From Clostridia bacterium (GTDB lineage: Bacteria > Bacillota > Clostridia > Oscillospirales > CAG-382), in contig JAFSNK010000005.1 of NCBI GenBank assembly GCA_017447445.1, positions 1 through 59,684 of the forward strand: 59,684 nucleotides of DNA. Direction: 5' to 3'. The position numbers and the translations under genes were made by a program. Below, one piece after another: positions 36,269 to 45,324 of the stretch (the first letter of the stretch is position 1; the number at the start of each line of letters is the position of its first letter). The notes under the pieces are model-generated. The model made no database searches and was not told the DNA's origin. It worked only from the letters and a program-made list of their open reading frames with translations.

Positions 36269-36826
36269 TTACAGGTAAAGTTCTATCCTCTTATAGCTTC
36301 TGCGGTCCAGAAGCGCGTAATCGTCGATGCGGTAGCGGTTGCCGTCCACGTCGGTTATAATAAGCATCCCGCCGCCGACGCGCGCTATGCTGCGGTAGGT
36401 GTCGCTGCAGGAAAATTCCATCGGTCCGCGGTCGGTCTCGACCTTCCAGTAGGAATAGCCGAGCTTTTCCTTTAACGACGAAACGGACTTTATAACCGGG
36501 CAGAAATACTTGCGTTCGAGCTCGCCGCGTATTATTTTTTGCGCTTCCTCCGGGAATTCGTTCACGTCGCGTATCATCGCGTATTCGCGCCCGTCGCGGT
36601 CGAGCACGGATATATATTCATCCGGCGTTTCGAACGGGAAACAGCGGTGGAACCACACCCTGCCGACGTCCTGTTTTTTCATCGGCGGTTCGGAATCCTG
36701 CTCCAGATCGTCGCCGAACTCCGGCAGGACCGCCTCCAGCCCCGGGAACCCGCCGGGAGTAACGTAAAACCGCGAATCCGCCGGGTCAAGATATGTGATT
36801 TTAGCCAAATCAAGATAATTGTCCAT
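36269..36826 (-). CDS. DUF1854 domain protein
   Basis: 185 aa. MDNYLDLAKITYLDPADSRF and a central DVGRVWFHRCFPFETPDEYISVLD, split by strands, match DUF1854. Family members lie next to ABC exporters; in proteobacteria a related pair is named for association with cyanophycin metabolism, but no cyanophycin gene is present here. No signal or membrane segment, so cytosolic. It sits between the two ABC half-transporter genes with 11-43 bp spacing, so it is likely an accessory subunit or regulator of that transporter. Confidence 0.85.
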   Translation of the reverse strand: MDNYLDLAKITYLDPADSRFYVTPGGFPGLEAVLPEFGDDLEQDSEPPMKKQDVGRVWFHRCFPFETPDEYISVLDRDGREYAMIRDVNEFPEEAQKIIRGELERKYFCPVIKSVSSLKEKLGYSYWKVETDRGPMEFSCSDTYRSIARVGGGMLIITDVDGNRYRIDDYALLDRRSYKRIELYL

Positions 36827-36869
36827 AAATAAACCTCAAAAGTATCGGTGTGCCGTGCACGGAACGGAA

Positions 36870-39167
36870 TCATTCGATCCCCACGGTTTTAAGCGCTTCC
36901 GCCTGAAGCTTGTAAAGCTTGTAGTAAACTCCCTTTTGCTTCAGCAGTTCTTCCGCCGTGCCGCTTTCGGCGACTTTGCCGTCCTCCAGCGCGATCAGCC
37001 GGTCCGCGTTGCGCAGGGTGGAAAGGCGGTGGGCGATAACGACGGTGGTGCGGTCCCGCGTGAGCTTTTCCAGCGCGCGCTGGATGCCGCGCTCGGTCTG
37101 CGTGTCCATCGCGGCGGTGGCTTCGTCCAAAATGAGTATGCGCGGGTCGCGCAGGATCGCCCTCGCGATCGAAACACGCTGTTTTTCGCCGCCGGAAAGC
37201 TCTTTTAATCCCATTCCGATGCGCGTGTCGTAGCCGTCCGGCATCTTAATAATAAAATCGTGCGCGGAAGCGGTCTTCGCCGCCTCTATAACCTCCTCGC
37301 GCGTGGCTTCCGGGCGGGCGTAGCGTATGTTTTCCAGAATGCTCCCGCGGAACAGATAGGTCTCCTGCGAGACTATCGCGACGCTTTCGCGAAGATATGC
37401 GAACGGCAGTTTTTTAATGTTCACGCCGTCTATAAGCACCTCGCCCTCCTTAACGTCGTAAAGCCGCGTGAGCAGGTTCGCGAGCGTGCTTTTTCCGGCG
37501 CCGGTCTTGCCCACTATGCCCAGCATCGTGCCCGCCGGGACCGAAAAGCTCACGCCGTCTATGACCTTGCGGTTTTCGACGTAGGAGAACGAAACGTTTC
37601 TGAATTCCACCGCGCCGCGCGGTTCTTCGGGGATGATCGGCTCCTCCGCCTCGCGCACTTCGGGCTGCGCGTCGGTTATTTCGAACAGGCGCTGGAACGC
37701 GTTCAGCGAATCGCTCCACCAGTTCGTAACGTCGGCAAGCTGTTCTATCGGCCCGTAGATAAGCGCGAAGTAGGCGATGAACGCCATCAGACGCCCGTAG
37801 GTCATACCGCCCGCCGCGTTCATTACCTGCAGACCGCCGAACGCCCACACGACGTAGGAGCCGATCCGCAGCACGTAATACAGCAGCGGATACACCCGCG
37901 CGATATGGTTTTCCAGATCGAAGCCCGCGTCGGCGGCTTCTTTGCTCTTCGCGCCGAAGCGGCGCATCTCCTCGTCCTCGCGGGAGAAGGATTTTACCAC
38001 GCGCATACCGTTCAATACGTCGGAAATAAGCGAATTGAAGGAACGGCGGCGCGAATAGCGCTTGGCGTATAGCTTATCGAAAATGCGGAACAGATATTTG
38101 AACGCGAGGAAGAACAGCGGGATGGTAATGAACGTATAAAGCGCCAGCACCAGATTCTGCGTGAACATAACGGCCACGACCACGGCGAGCTGTATCACGT
38201 TGAGCACGAGATAGGGGAACCCGTCGCAGAAGAACCAGTAAAGCGTTAAGCTGTCGCTGTTGACCTGAGTCATAAGCCCGCCGGTCTGCCGGTTGGTGAA
38301 GAACCCGAGCGAAAGGTCGCTTATCGTGTTGAAAATCGTTTTCTTAACGTCGTAGGTCACCTTCGCCGCCACCGTGGCGCTTGCCGCGCCGGTAACGAGG
38401 TTGACCGCAAGCGCGCCGACGCGCACGGCGACCATAAGCAGCACTATACGCCCCACGTCCGCGGCGACGGAGGCGGGATTGGTAAGTACGTCGTCGTAAA
38501 GTATCTCGTTGGCGATATAGGGGGTGACCATCCCGAGCGCCGCCGTCAGCGTGAACGCGACGAACATAATGATTATGTATTTTTTATATTTCACGAACTG
38601 TTTCGCCAGCCGTTTCACGAGCTTCGCCTTGTCCATGCAGTTGGGGCAGACCTTAAGCTCCTCGTCCGGGTAACGCCTGCCGCACTTGGGGCAGACGTGC
38701 TTTTCGTAATTCTCGTCGGCAAAATCCGATTCTTTAAGTTCGCCGTTCTTTTTAAGCTCCGAAACGGCGCGGCAGAACACCGCGGCGCCGTGCTTGCAGG
38801 CGGAGGAATAATTAAACAGCACCCTGTCCGCGCCGCCTATCTCCGCCGAAACGCGCCCGGTGGAAATAAGCTGCTCCGCCTTCGGCTCGCCCACGTCGGC
38901 AAGCCGGAACTTTTCGAACCCGGTAACGTGAAAATCCTCCGCGCGGCGGGGCAGACCGTCCGGGCGTTTGCCGGCGGAGGAAAAGGTGAGATACCCCTCC
39001 GCGACGGCGAACCCGTCGGGAAACAGCATAACGAAGCAGTCGCCGAACGCGCCGGACTCGCACATATCGAAGCGCAGCGAAACGAGGGCCTGTTCGGGAT
39101 CCAGCCCCTCGGATGCGAAATAACCTATGACCGTAGACGGTATTTTATCCACAAAAACCGTTTTCAT
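36870..39167 (-). CDS. ABC half-transporter (exporter type) with N-terminal PH-like and zinc ribbon domains
   Basis: 765 aa from ATG at 39167; a longer frame upstream overlaps the promoter region and lacks a ribosome site. Residues 1-150 are an extra domain like that of the partner protein, ending SACKHGAAVFCRAVSELKKNG (helix after a barrel). A zinc ribbon CPKCG...CPNC follows (about 159-177). The ABC exporter membrane domain spans about 195-490 and the ATPase domain about 520-765: GKTGAGKST, LSGGEKQR, LILDEATAAMD, IAHRLS. First gene of the three-gene unit, transcribed from 39234-39262. Confidence 0.9.
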   Translation of the reverse strand: MKTVFVDKIPSTVIGYFASEGLDPEQALVSLRFDMCESGAFGDCFVMLFPDGFAVAEGYLTFSSAGKRPDGLPRRAEDFHVTGFEKFRLADVGEPKAEQLISTGRVSAEIGGADRVLFNYSSACKHGAAVFCRAVSELKKNGELKESDFADENYEKHVCPKCGRRYPDEELKVCPNCMDKAKLVKRLAKQFVKYKKYIIIMFVAFTLTAALGMVTPYIANEILYDDVLTNPASVAADVGRIVLLMVAVRVGALAVNLVTGAASATVAAKVTYDVKKTIFNTISDLSLGFFTNRQTGGLMTQVNSDSLTLYWFFCDGFPYLVLNVIQLAVVVAVMFTQNLVLALYTFITIPLFFLAFKYLFRIFDKLYAKRYSRRRSFNSLISDVLNGMRVVKSFSREDEEMRRFGAKSKEAADAGFDLENHIARVYPLLYYVLRIGSYVVWAFGGLQVMNAAGGMTYGRLMAFIAYFALIYGPIEQLADVTNWWSDSLNAFQRLFEITDAQPEVREAEEPIIPEEPRGAVEFRNVSFSYVENRKVIDGVSFSVPAGTMLGIVGKTGAGKSTLANLLTRLYDVKEGEVLIDGVNIKKLPFAYLRESVAIVSQETYLFRGSILENIRYARPEATREEVIEAAKTASAHDFIIKMPDGYDTRIGMGLKELSGGEKQRVSIARAILRDPRILILDEATAAMDTQTERGIQRALEKLTRDRTTVVIAHRLSTLRNADRLIALEDGKVAESGTAEELLKQKGVYYKLYKLQAEALKTVGIE

Positions 39168-39233
39168 AAAAAGCACCGTCCGCAAGCGCGGCAAATACAA
39201 AGAATACAAAATAATATACCGATACAATTTTGT

Positions 39234-39262
39234 ATTATACTCCCGTTTTCGTCAAAAATCAA
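39234..39262 (-). promoter_or_regulatory. Sigma-A promoter of the ABC-DUF1854-ABC operon
   Basis: Minus strand TTGATT (39262-39257), 17 bp, TATAAT (39239-39234), 67 bp before the ATG at 39167. Confidence 0.8.
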
Positions 39263-39304
39263 GCGTTGAAGCAAATAATCGGACCGAATTTATCGCCTTC
39301 GCAC

Positions 39305-39333
39305 TTGAAAAACGCGAAAAAATATGATAGAAT
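39305..39333 (+). promoter_or_regulatory. Sigma-A promoter of the homoserine dehydrogenase gene
   Basis: TTGAAA (39305-39310), 17 bp, TAGAAT (39328-39333), 40 bp before the ATG at 39373. Divergent from the ABC operon promoter 42 bp away. Confidence 0.8.
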
Positions 39334-39372
39334 ACAGAAAATACAAGTGATCATTATACGGAGAGTACCGAA

Positions 39373-40431
39373 ATGCGCAATATAGCCGTGCTTGGGTTCG
39401 GCGTTGTGGGCGGCGGCATTTACGAGGCGCTGAAGCCCTGCATAAACCCGCCCCTGTCCGAAGTGAACATCAAATACATACTCGACCTGCGCAGCTTCCC
39501 CGGGCATCCGCTTGCCGACAGAGTGACTTCCGATTACGACCGCATACTTGCCGACGGTTCGGTGGAAGCGGTGGTGGAAACGATGGGCGGCGTAGACCCG
39601 GCGTACGGGTTCTGTCTAGCCGCGCTCAAAGCCGGAAAGCACGTTATAACCTCCAACAAAGCGGTGGTCGACGCTCACGGCGAAGAGCTGGAGCGCGTCG
39701 CCATGGAAAACGGCGTCTGCTATCTTTACGAAGCGAGCGTCGGCGGCGGCATCCCGGTGGTGGAGCCGATGCGGAGCTGCTTTTACGCCGACACGGTAAC
39801 GCGCGTGGCGGGGATACTCAACGGCACCACGAACTATATACTCACGCATATGCGGAGCGAAGGCATTACCCTGGCGGAGGCGCTGGACGTGGCGCGCCGG
39901 CTGGGCTATGCGGAGCGCGACCCGAAAGCCGACCTTGCGGGGCTGGACACGGCGCGCAAGCTTGCCATACTTGCCGGGATCGCGTTCGGCAGGTATATAA
40001 GCTATACCGACATCCCCGTTATAGAGGGCATAGAGGACGTTACTCTGGAGGACATTCAGCTTGCCGAGCAGGCGGGCTGCCTGATAAAGCTTTTCGCGGT
40101 GGCGGAGCGCAGCGGCCCCGACCACGCTCATATGACAGTGGCTCCCTTCCTGGTGGGCTGGCACAGTCTGTTCCACGCGGTGCACGACGCGCAGAACGCC
40201 GTCTGCGTCACGGGGAGCATCGTGGGGGACACGGTGTTCTACGGCAGCGGCGCGGGCAGGATGCCCACTGCGGCGGCTGTGTGCGGCGACGTCGCGCGGG
40301 CGCTTAACGGCGATTATAAATACCACATCCGCAAAAAATGCGAACCCGGCTTTATACTTCCGGAGGACGAAAGCAGGTTCCGCAAGGCGGTGCTGCCCAA
40401 CGGGAAGACGTACAGGGTTTACGAAAAATAA
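39373..40431 (+). CDS. hom: Homoserine dehydrogenase, short form without ACT domain
   Basis: 352 aa NAD(P)-dependent enzyme converting aspartate semialdehyde to homoserine. Rossmann motif LGFGVVGGGIYEAL is at 7-20, SNKAVVDAHGEEL at about 97, the substrate site EASVGGGIPVVEP at about 120-132, and NGTTNYILTHM and YAERDPKADLAGLDTARKL carry the family signature. The C-terminal ACT domain of the common about 430-aa form is missing, so threonine feedback through ACT is not expected. Stands alone between divergent promoters and a bidirectional terminator. Homoserine feeds methionine and links loosely to the SAH recycling operon 1.7 kb downstream. Confidence 0.93.
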   Translation: MRNIAVLGFGVVGGGIYEALKPCINPPLSEVNIKYILDLRSFPGHPLADRVTSDYDRILADGSVEAVVETMGGVDPAYGFCLAALKAGKHVITSNKAVVDAHGEELERVAMENGVCYLYEASVGGGIPVVEPMRSCFYADTVTRVAGILNGTTNYILTHMRSEGITLAEALDVARRLGYAERDPKADLAGLDTARKLAILAGIAFGRYISYTDIPVIEGIEDVTLEDIQLAEQAGCLIKLFAVAERSGPDHAHMTVAPFLVGWHSLFHAVHDAQNAVCVTGSIVGDTVFYGSGAGRMPTAAAVCGDVARALNGDYKYHIRKKCEPGFILPEDESRFRKAVLPNGKTYRVYEK

Positions 40432-40447
40432 CAACTCCGGGCAAAGC

Positions 40448-40480
40448 AAAAAGAGAGGGCTTTTGAAGCCCTCTCTTTTT
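40448..40480. terminator. Bidirectional terminator
   Basis: 15-bp stem AAAAAGAGAGGGCTT / AAGCCCTCTCTTTTT (40448-40462, 40466-40480). It serves hom (+) and the surface protein gene (-). Confidence 0.92.
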
Positions 40481-40508
40481 GCAGCGGTTTATACGGTTTT
40501 ATGCCGGT

Positions 40509-41873
40509 TTACGCTTTTTTCTTTTTGATGATGAAAGCTGCGGCGCCGCCGATCACAGCAACCGCGGCAACGACGATGCCGATGATGGCTCCGGTGCCGA
40601 GTCCGCCCTTCTTCTCTTCGGGCTTGGATTCTTCGGCCTTGGATTCCGCGGCGGATTCGGCGGGTTTGGATTCTTCCTTGGATTCTTCTTTGGATTCTTC
40701 CTTGGATTCAACGGGTTCCTCGGAGGATTCGACCGGCTCTTCGGAGGATTCGACCGGGATATCTTCGCCGGAAGTCCCCGCGAACGCGCGGGTTATCTTC
40801 CCGTTGGTCTCGTCGTAGATCAGTTCCACTCTGTCGCCGGCTTTCAGCGCGAGCGCGGCGGCTTTGCCTTCGACGTTGTTGTCGGAGCCGTCGGAATGTA
40901 CGGCAAGCAGCACTTCGTCTTCGGCAAGGGTGCCGGCCCAGTTGCCGGTCCCGGCGGGTTCGGCGGGATCCTCGACTACTTCGTAAATCCCTTCTTCGAC
41001 TTTCTTAAGATATACGTTTACCGACCATTTGGTATTGCTGTTTTCCATATTGAAGCCGGGGAGGAACACGCTTATGTCGCCGCCGGTGATGGAGGAATTG
41101 ACCTTCGCGCTCTTTGCGGCGGTAAGGAAGTTGAAGCCATCGCCTTCCACGGGTTCAATGGGTTCTTCGGAGGATTCGACGATCGTTTCCTCGGAGGATT
41201 CGACAACGGGTTCCGGAGTCGGTTCCGGACGTCTGGTGCCGAGTCCTTCGGGGATCGCGTCGTAGATACCGTAGGTGTAGATATACATCTTTTTGCCGAC
41301 TTCGCCGTGGAGTATGTAGGAGATCGAGGTGAAACGGTGCCTGCCGTCATCAAAACGCTTGCTGTCGGAGGAGTTAACATAGGTGCCCCAGTCCCAAACG
41401 ACGTATCCGTCGCCTTTGGTGTTATCGACCACATACTGTGCGTAATCAACTTTGAACATTGAAACGAGCCATAAATCTGCGACTTTGTTTTCGGCGGCCT
41501 TATCCTTGCGGGTGTAGTGCGCCTGAACCGCCTCGTCGAAGGTGACTCCGTCGGCGGAGGCGTAATCAACGACCGCATAAGCTTTTGCGGCTTCTTTTCC
41601 GTCGCCTACGTAAATATCATCGCCGTAAAGAACCGTTCCGCCGTTAACGAACGTGAGGTCTATGGTGGCGGTCGCCGCGGTCAGGGTGACGATAACCGTC
41701 CCGTCGTCCTCGTATTCGAGTTCGCAGCCGCTGACGCTCTGCACGTCTGCGCCGTGGTCTGCCTGCGGACGCAGGTCAACAAGAAGATTGCTGTCCGCCG
41801 CGGAAACGGAGAGCGTGAGAGCCGCCGTTACGAGCAGCGCCGCGACGATCATTAAAGAAATCAGCTTTTTCAT
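40509..41873 (-). CDS. Membrane-anchored surface protein with Glu/Ser-rich stalk
   Basis: 454 aa. Signal peptide 1-25 (ends SVSA), a beta-rich domain with no match I recognise (about 30-205), a Pro/Glu linker, one copy of the module shared with the secreted esterase and GHL10 protein (about 250-355; here EVLLAVHSDGS then LKAGDRVEL), a stalk of repeated ESSEEPV / ESKEESKEE (about 360-420), and a C-terminal membrane helix GAIIGIVVAAVAVIGGAAAF followed by KKKKA. It would display its N-terminal domains outside the cell. The stalk is low complexity and coded by near-identical 24- to 30-bp repeats (about 40660-40750). Own promoter at 41928-41956. Confidence 0.8.
   Translation of the reverse strand: MKKLISLMIVAALLVTAALTLSVSAADSNLLVDLRPQADHGADVQSVSGCELEYEDDGTVIVTLTAATATIDLTFVNGGTVLYGDDIYVGDGKEAAKAYAVVDYASADGVTFDEAVQAHYTRKDKAAENKVADLWLVSMFKVDYAQYVVDNTKGDGYVVWDWGTYVNSSDSKRFDDGRHRFTSISYILHGEVGKKMYIYTYGIYDAIPEGLGTRRPEPTPEPVVESSEETIVESSEEPIEPVEGDGFNFLTAAKSAKVNSSITGGDISVFLPGFNMENSNTKWSVNVYLKKVEEGIYEVVEDPAEPAGTGNWAGTLAEDEVLLAVHSDGSDNNVEGKAAALALKAGDRVELIYDETNGKITRAFAGTSGEDIPVESSEEPVESSEEPVESKEESKEESKEESKPAESAAESKAEESKPEEKKGGLGTGAIIGIVVAAVAVIGGAAAFIIKKKKA
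40660..40752 (-). repeat. In-gene tandem repeats coding the acidic stalk
   Basis: Repeated codon blocks for ESSEEPV and ESKEE lie inside the surface protein gene. The repeats are close enough in sequence to allow length changes by slippage, a common feature of surface stalks. Confidence 0.6.
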
Positions 41874-41927
41874 GTTTTTTTCCTTTCGTTTTTTATCGCG
41901 CGTTCGGGCGCGAATCTTATTATATGT

Positions 41928-41956
41928 ATAATATCAAATTTTCGCATAAAAGTCAA
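41928..41956 (-). promoter_or_regulatory. Sigma-A promoter of the surface protein gene
   Basis: Minus strand TTGACT (41956-41951), 17 bp, TATTAT (41933-41928), 55 bp before the ATG. Confidence 0.75.
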
Positions 41957-42015
41957 GCCCAAAAAGAAGTATGTAAAATATTGTCGAAAACCCCCTGCGG
42001 GAAGCAGGATTGCAC

Positions 42016-42045
42016 TTGATTTTCGCGGGTAATATATGGTATAAT
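42016..42045 (+). promoter_or_regulatory. Sigma-A promoter of the SAH-recycling operon
   Basis: TTGATT (42016-42021), 18 bp, TATAAT (42040-42045), 36 bp before the ATG at 42082. The leader (about 30 nt) is too short for a SAM or SAH riboswitch. Confidence 0.8.
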
Positions 42046-42081
42046 GTCCGTAAGTAAGCATATGAAACGGAGAAGCATTGT

Positions 42082-43338
42082 ATGAAACTGCTTGTTAAAA
42101 ACGTTCTGCCGATAAACGGCGACGGAAAAACGCTTTGCGACGTTGCCGTTACCAACGGGATCATCACCGCGATAGGCAGGGCGCCGGAGGGATTCGCGCC
42201 GGACGATACGGTAGAAGGCGGCGGTCGGCTTTGTATGCCCGCGCTGGTGAATGCGCATACGCATATGTATATGTCGGTCCTTAGGGGCGCGGCGGACGAT
42301 CTGCCGTTTATGCAGTGGCTTTTCGAAGGCGTTATGCCCCGCGAGGACAAAATGGACGTCGGTCAGGCGTACTGGGGCTCGCTTTTAAGCTGCGTTGAAA
42401 TGATACGCCGCGGCTGCTGCACGTTCAACGATATGCACCTGTTCCCGGGCGCCGCCGCCAGAGCGGCGCAGGATATAGGCATGCGCGCCGTTGTGAACCG
42501 CGCGGTTACCGGCCCCGACGGCGGCGAGCGCCGGATAAATGAAATGCTTGGCGAGATCAACGAGTTCAAGGGCTGCAGGAACGTTTATTTCATGATCGCA
42601 CCGCACGCTATATACACCTGCTCGCAGGAGTATCTTACGAAGCTTGCCGATATTGCCGAAGAGCTTGCGCTTCCGGTGCACATACATCTTTCGGAAAGCG
42701 TTGCGGAGATGAACGACTGTCTGCGCGACCACGGCTGCACTCCGGTGGAATATCTGGTGAAAATGGGCTTTTTCAAAAACAAAACGCTGGCGGCGCATTG
42801 CGTACAGCTTACCGAGACCGACATACTCCTGCTCGCGGAGCACGGGGTGAGCGTCGCCGCCAACCCGAAGAGCAACCTCAAGCTGGGCAACGGCATCGCG
42901 CCGGTATATCAGCTCGACAAGGCGGGCGTGAACGTCTGCATCGGCACCGATTCGGCGGCTTCGAACAATTCGCTTAATATGTTTTCCGAAATGAACTACA
43001 CCGCGCTGCTGCACAAGGGCACGAACGGAGATCCTACGGTGATCCCCGCCCGCAAGGCGTTTGAAATGGCGACCGTGAACGGAGCGAAGGCACTGTGCAT
43101 AGACAAGCTCGGCAGGCTGGAGCCCGGCTGGAAAGCCGATTTGGTGCTGCTGGACACCGACGTGCCGCAGATGATGCCCCTGCGCGACCTTTACGCCGCG
43201 GTCGTATATTCCTGCGACGGCAGCGAGACCGACACCGTGATAATCGACGGCCGCCCGGTTTATCTGCACAAAGAGTTTACCACCATCGACACCGAAGAGC
43301 TTTATTACAATATAAGAAAGATAGCGGAGGTTATTTGA
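42082..43338 (+). CDS. mtaD: Amidohydrolase: SAH / 5'-methylthioadenosine deaminase type
   Basis: 418 aa metal-dependent deaminase. Metal ligands: NAHTHMYMS (about 55-63), HIHLSES, AAHCVQLTETDILLL and GTDSAASNNSLNMFSEMN. These blocks are typical of the MtaD/SsnA/TrzA group, whose MtaD branch deaminates SAH, MTA or adenosine at N6. The next gene is an AhcY-like hydrolase with the HxExK variant, so the likely reaction is SAH to S-inosylhomocysteine plus ammonia. GGAG lies 9 nt before the ATG. First gene of a four-gene operon with 1-17 bp gaps. Confidence 0.88.
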   Translation: MKLLVKNVLPINGDGKTLCDVAVTNGIITAIGRAPEGFAPDDTVEGGGRLCMPALVNAHTHMYMSVLRGAADDLPFMQWLFEGVMPREDKMDVGQAYWGSLLSCVEMIRRGCCTFNDMHLFPGAAARAAQDIGMRAVVNRAVTGPDGGERRINEMLGEINEFKGCRNVYFMIAPHAIYTCSQEYLTKLADIAEELALPVHIHLSESVAEMNDCLRDHGCTPVEYLVKMGFFKNKTLAAHCVQLTETDILLLAEHGVSVAANPKSNLKLGNGIAPVYQLDKAGVNVCIGTDSAASNNSLNMFSEMNYTALLHKGTNGDPTVIPARKAFEMATVNGAKALCIDKLGRLEPGWKADLVLLDTDVPQMMPLRDLYAAVVYSCDGSETDTVIIDGRPVYLHKEFTTIDTEELYYNIRKIAEVI

Positions 43339-43339
43339 A

Positions 43340-44590
43340 ATGGCATACGATATCAGAGATATTTCGCTTTGGGAAAGCGGCGAGACCAAGATACGCTGGG
43401 TAAAGAACAATATGGCGCTGCTGCGCGGGATAGAGGAAGAATTTCTGCGCACCAAGCCCTTTGAAGGGCTGCGCGTTTCGCTTTCGGTGCATCTGGAAGC
43501 CAAAACCGCCTACCTTTGCCGCGTGCTCGCGGCGGGCGGCGCGGAGATGTATATTACCGGTAGCAACCCGCTTTCCACGCAGGACGACGTGGCGGCGGCG
43601 CTGGCGCACGGCGGGCTGAACGTCTATGCCTACCACGGCTGCACCGGCGAGGAATACGAGCGCCACACCTCGCAGGTCATCGCCGAGGGCAGACCGAACA
43701 TAATCATCGACGACGGCGGCGACCTGGTGAACCTTATACACACCAAATACCGCGAACTGCTGCCGAACGTGATCGGCGGCTGCGAGGAGACTACGACCGG
43801 CATTATCCGCCTGCACGCGATGGCGCGCGAGGGAGTGCTTGAATTCCCGATGATGCTGGTGAACGACGCCGACTGCAAGCATCTGTTCGACAACCGCTAC
43901 GGCACCGGACAGTCGGTCTGGGACGGCATAAACCGCACGACGAACCTTATTGTCGCCGGCAAAAAAGTTGTTGTCGCCGGGTACGGCTGGTGCGGCAAGG
44001 GCGTGGCGATGCGCGCCAAAGGACTGGGCGCCTCTGTTATAGTTACCGAAGTCGATCCCATCCGCGCGATGGAAGCGGTTATGGACGGGTTCGCCGTTAT
44101 GCCCATGGAGCAGGCGGCGCCGCTGGGCGATTTCTTCTGCACGGTTACCGGCGACTGCGAGATCATCACCACCAAACATTTCCCGCTGCTTAAAGACGGC
44201 GCGATACTCACCAACGCCGGGCATTTCGACGTCGAAGTGGATATGAAAGCCCTGCGCGAATACGCGGTCGAAACGCGCGAGGCGCGCAACAACATCCGGG
44301 GATACAAACTGCCGAACGGCAGGTGGGTATACGTCATCGCGGAGGGCAGGCTGGTGAACATCTGCGCCGGCGACGGACACCCCGCAGAGATAATGGATAT
44401 GTCGTTCGCGATCCAGGCGCTTTCCGCGCGGTATCTGGTGATGAACAAAGGCAAGCTGACCGAAAAGCTTTACCACGTCCCGCGTGAGATCGACGAAGCC
44501 GTCGCCCGCCGCCAGCTCGCGGCGTGGGGCTGCTCCATCGACGAGCTTACCGAATCGCAGAAAGAATACCTTTCCGCGTGGAAACACTGA
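43340..44590 (+). CDS. ahcY: Adenosyl-/S-inosyl-homocysteine hydrolase
   Basis: 416 aa NAD-dependent hydrolase. Present: NPLSTQDD (about 76-83), DDGGDL (catalytic Asp), GGCEETTTG (Glu), NDADCKHLFDNRYGTGQS (Lys and Asp), Rossmann GYGWCGKG (about 216), TNAGHFD (His). The purine-site motif, HxTxE/Q in classical SAH hydrolases, reads HLEAK here (51-55), the HxExK form I recall for the archaeal S-inosylhomocysteine hydrolase and some bacterial relatives. Together with the deaminase just upstream (1 bp gap) and the phosphorylase downstream, S-inosylhomocysteine is the likelier natural substrate. The C-terminus lacks the long insertion of eukaryotic and proteobacterial enzymes. Confidence 0.93.
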   Translation: MAYDIRDISLWESGETKIRWVKNNMALLRGIEEEFLRTKPFEGLRVSLSVHLEAKTAYLCRVLAAGGAEMYITGSNPLSTQDDVAAALAHGGLNVYAYHGCTGEEYERHTSQVIAEGRPNIIIDDGGDLVNLIHTKYRELLPNVIGGCEETTTGIIRLHAMAREGVLEFPMMLVNDADCKHLFDNRYGTGQSVWDGINRTTNLIVAGKKVVVAGYGWCGKGVAMRAKGLGASVIVTEVDPIRAMEAVMDGFAVMPMEQAAPLGDFFCTVTGDCEIITTKHFPLLKDGAILTNAGHFDVEVDMKALREYAVETREARNNIRGYKLPNGRWVYVIAEGRLVNICAGDGHPAEIMDMSFAIQALSARYLVMNKGKLTEKLYHVPREIDEAVARRQLAAWGCSIDELTESQKEYLSAWKH

Positions 44591-44607
44591 AACAAAGGAG
44601 AAAGAAT

Positions 44608-45321
44608 ATGTCTACGCCTCACAACTCGGCGAACGCCGGGGATATCGCAAAAACCGTCGTTATGTGCGGCGACCCGCGCCGCGTGGAGTATATCGCGAAG
44701 AACTTTTTGGAAAACGCCGTGATGTTCAACGAGGTCCGCGGGATGTACGGATTCACCGGGTATTACGCCGGAAAGCGGATCTCCGTTATGGGACACGGGA
44801 TGGGGATGCCCTCACTGGGCATCTACGTCCACGAGCTTTATAATTTCTACGGCGTGAAGAACGTTATCCGCGCCGGGAGCGCCGGAGGGCTTTGCGACGA
44901 CGTGAAGCTGCGCGACATAGTTATAGCGCAGGGGACCTGCACGGACAGCAACTTCGCCTGGCAGTACGGCATAACCGGGCAGTTCGCGCCGATTGCGGAT
45001 TTCTCGCTGCTGCGCCGCGCGGTGGAGACGGCGGAAAAGCTTTCGCTCCCCGTAAAAGTCGGCAACATATATTCCACCGACGTTTTCTATTCGCCGCGGT
45101 CGGCAAACGATTCTATGCGCGAAATGGGCGTGCTCGCCGTGGAAATGGAAGCCGCCGCGCTTTATATGATCGCCGCGAAGGCGCACGCGAAGGCGCTTTG
45201 CGTCTGCACCGTGAGCGACCACCTCTATTCCGAAGAAAAGCTTTCCGTGGAGGAGCGCCAGACCGGGTTCAACGATATGATAAAGCTCTGCCTCACCGTC
45301 GCCGCGGAAGCGGAGGAATGA
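44608..45321 (+). CDS. deoD: Purine nucleoside phosphorylase, DeoD type
   Basis: 237 aa hexameric-type PNP that splits inosine, guanosine or adenosine with phosphate. Start ATG at 44608 with AAAGGAG 7 nt upstream; longer frames begin inside ahcY. Motifs: MCGDPRRVEYIAK (phosphate Arg, about 19-31), RAGSAGG (about 87), AVEMEAAALYMIA (ribose site Glu, about 178-190), and VSDHLYS (base-site Asp, about 204). It would remove inosine or adenosine made by AhcY and pull that reversible reaction forward. Its stop is 3 bp before the GTG of the VOC gene. Confidence 0.95.
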   Translation: MSTPHNSANAGDIAKTVVMCGDPRRVEYIAKNFLENAVMFNEVRGMYGFTGYYAGKRISVMGHGMGMPSLGIYVHELYNFYGVKNVIRAGSAGGLCDDVKLRDIVIAQGTCTDSNFAWQYGITGQFAPIADFSLLRRAVETAEKLSLPVKVGNIYSTDVFYSPRSANDSMREMGVLAVEMEAAALYMIAAKAHAKALCVCTVSDHLYSEEKLSVEERQTGFNDMIKLCLTVAAEAEE

Positions 45322-45324
45322 TCC

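Noticed and set aside
42046..42081. SAM or SAH riboswitch before the SAH-recycling operon
   Set aside because: The predicted leader is only about 30 nt, too short for any known class.
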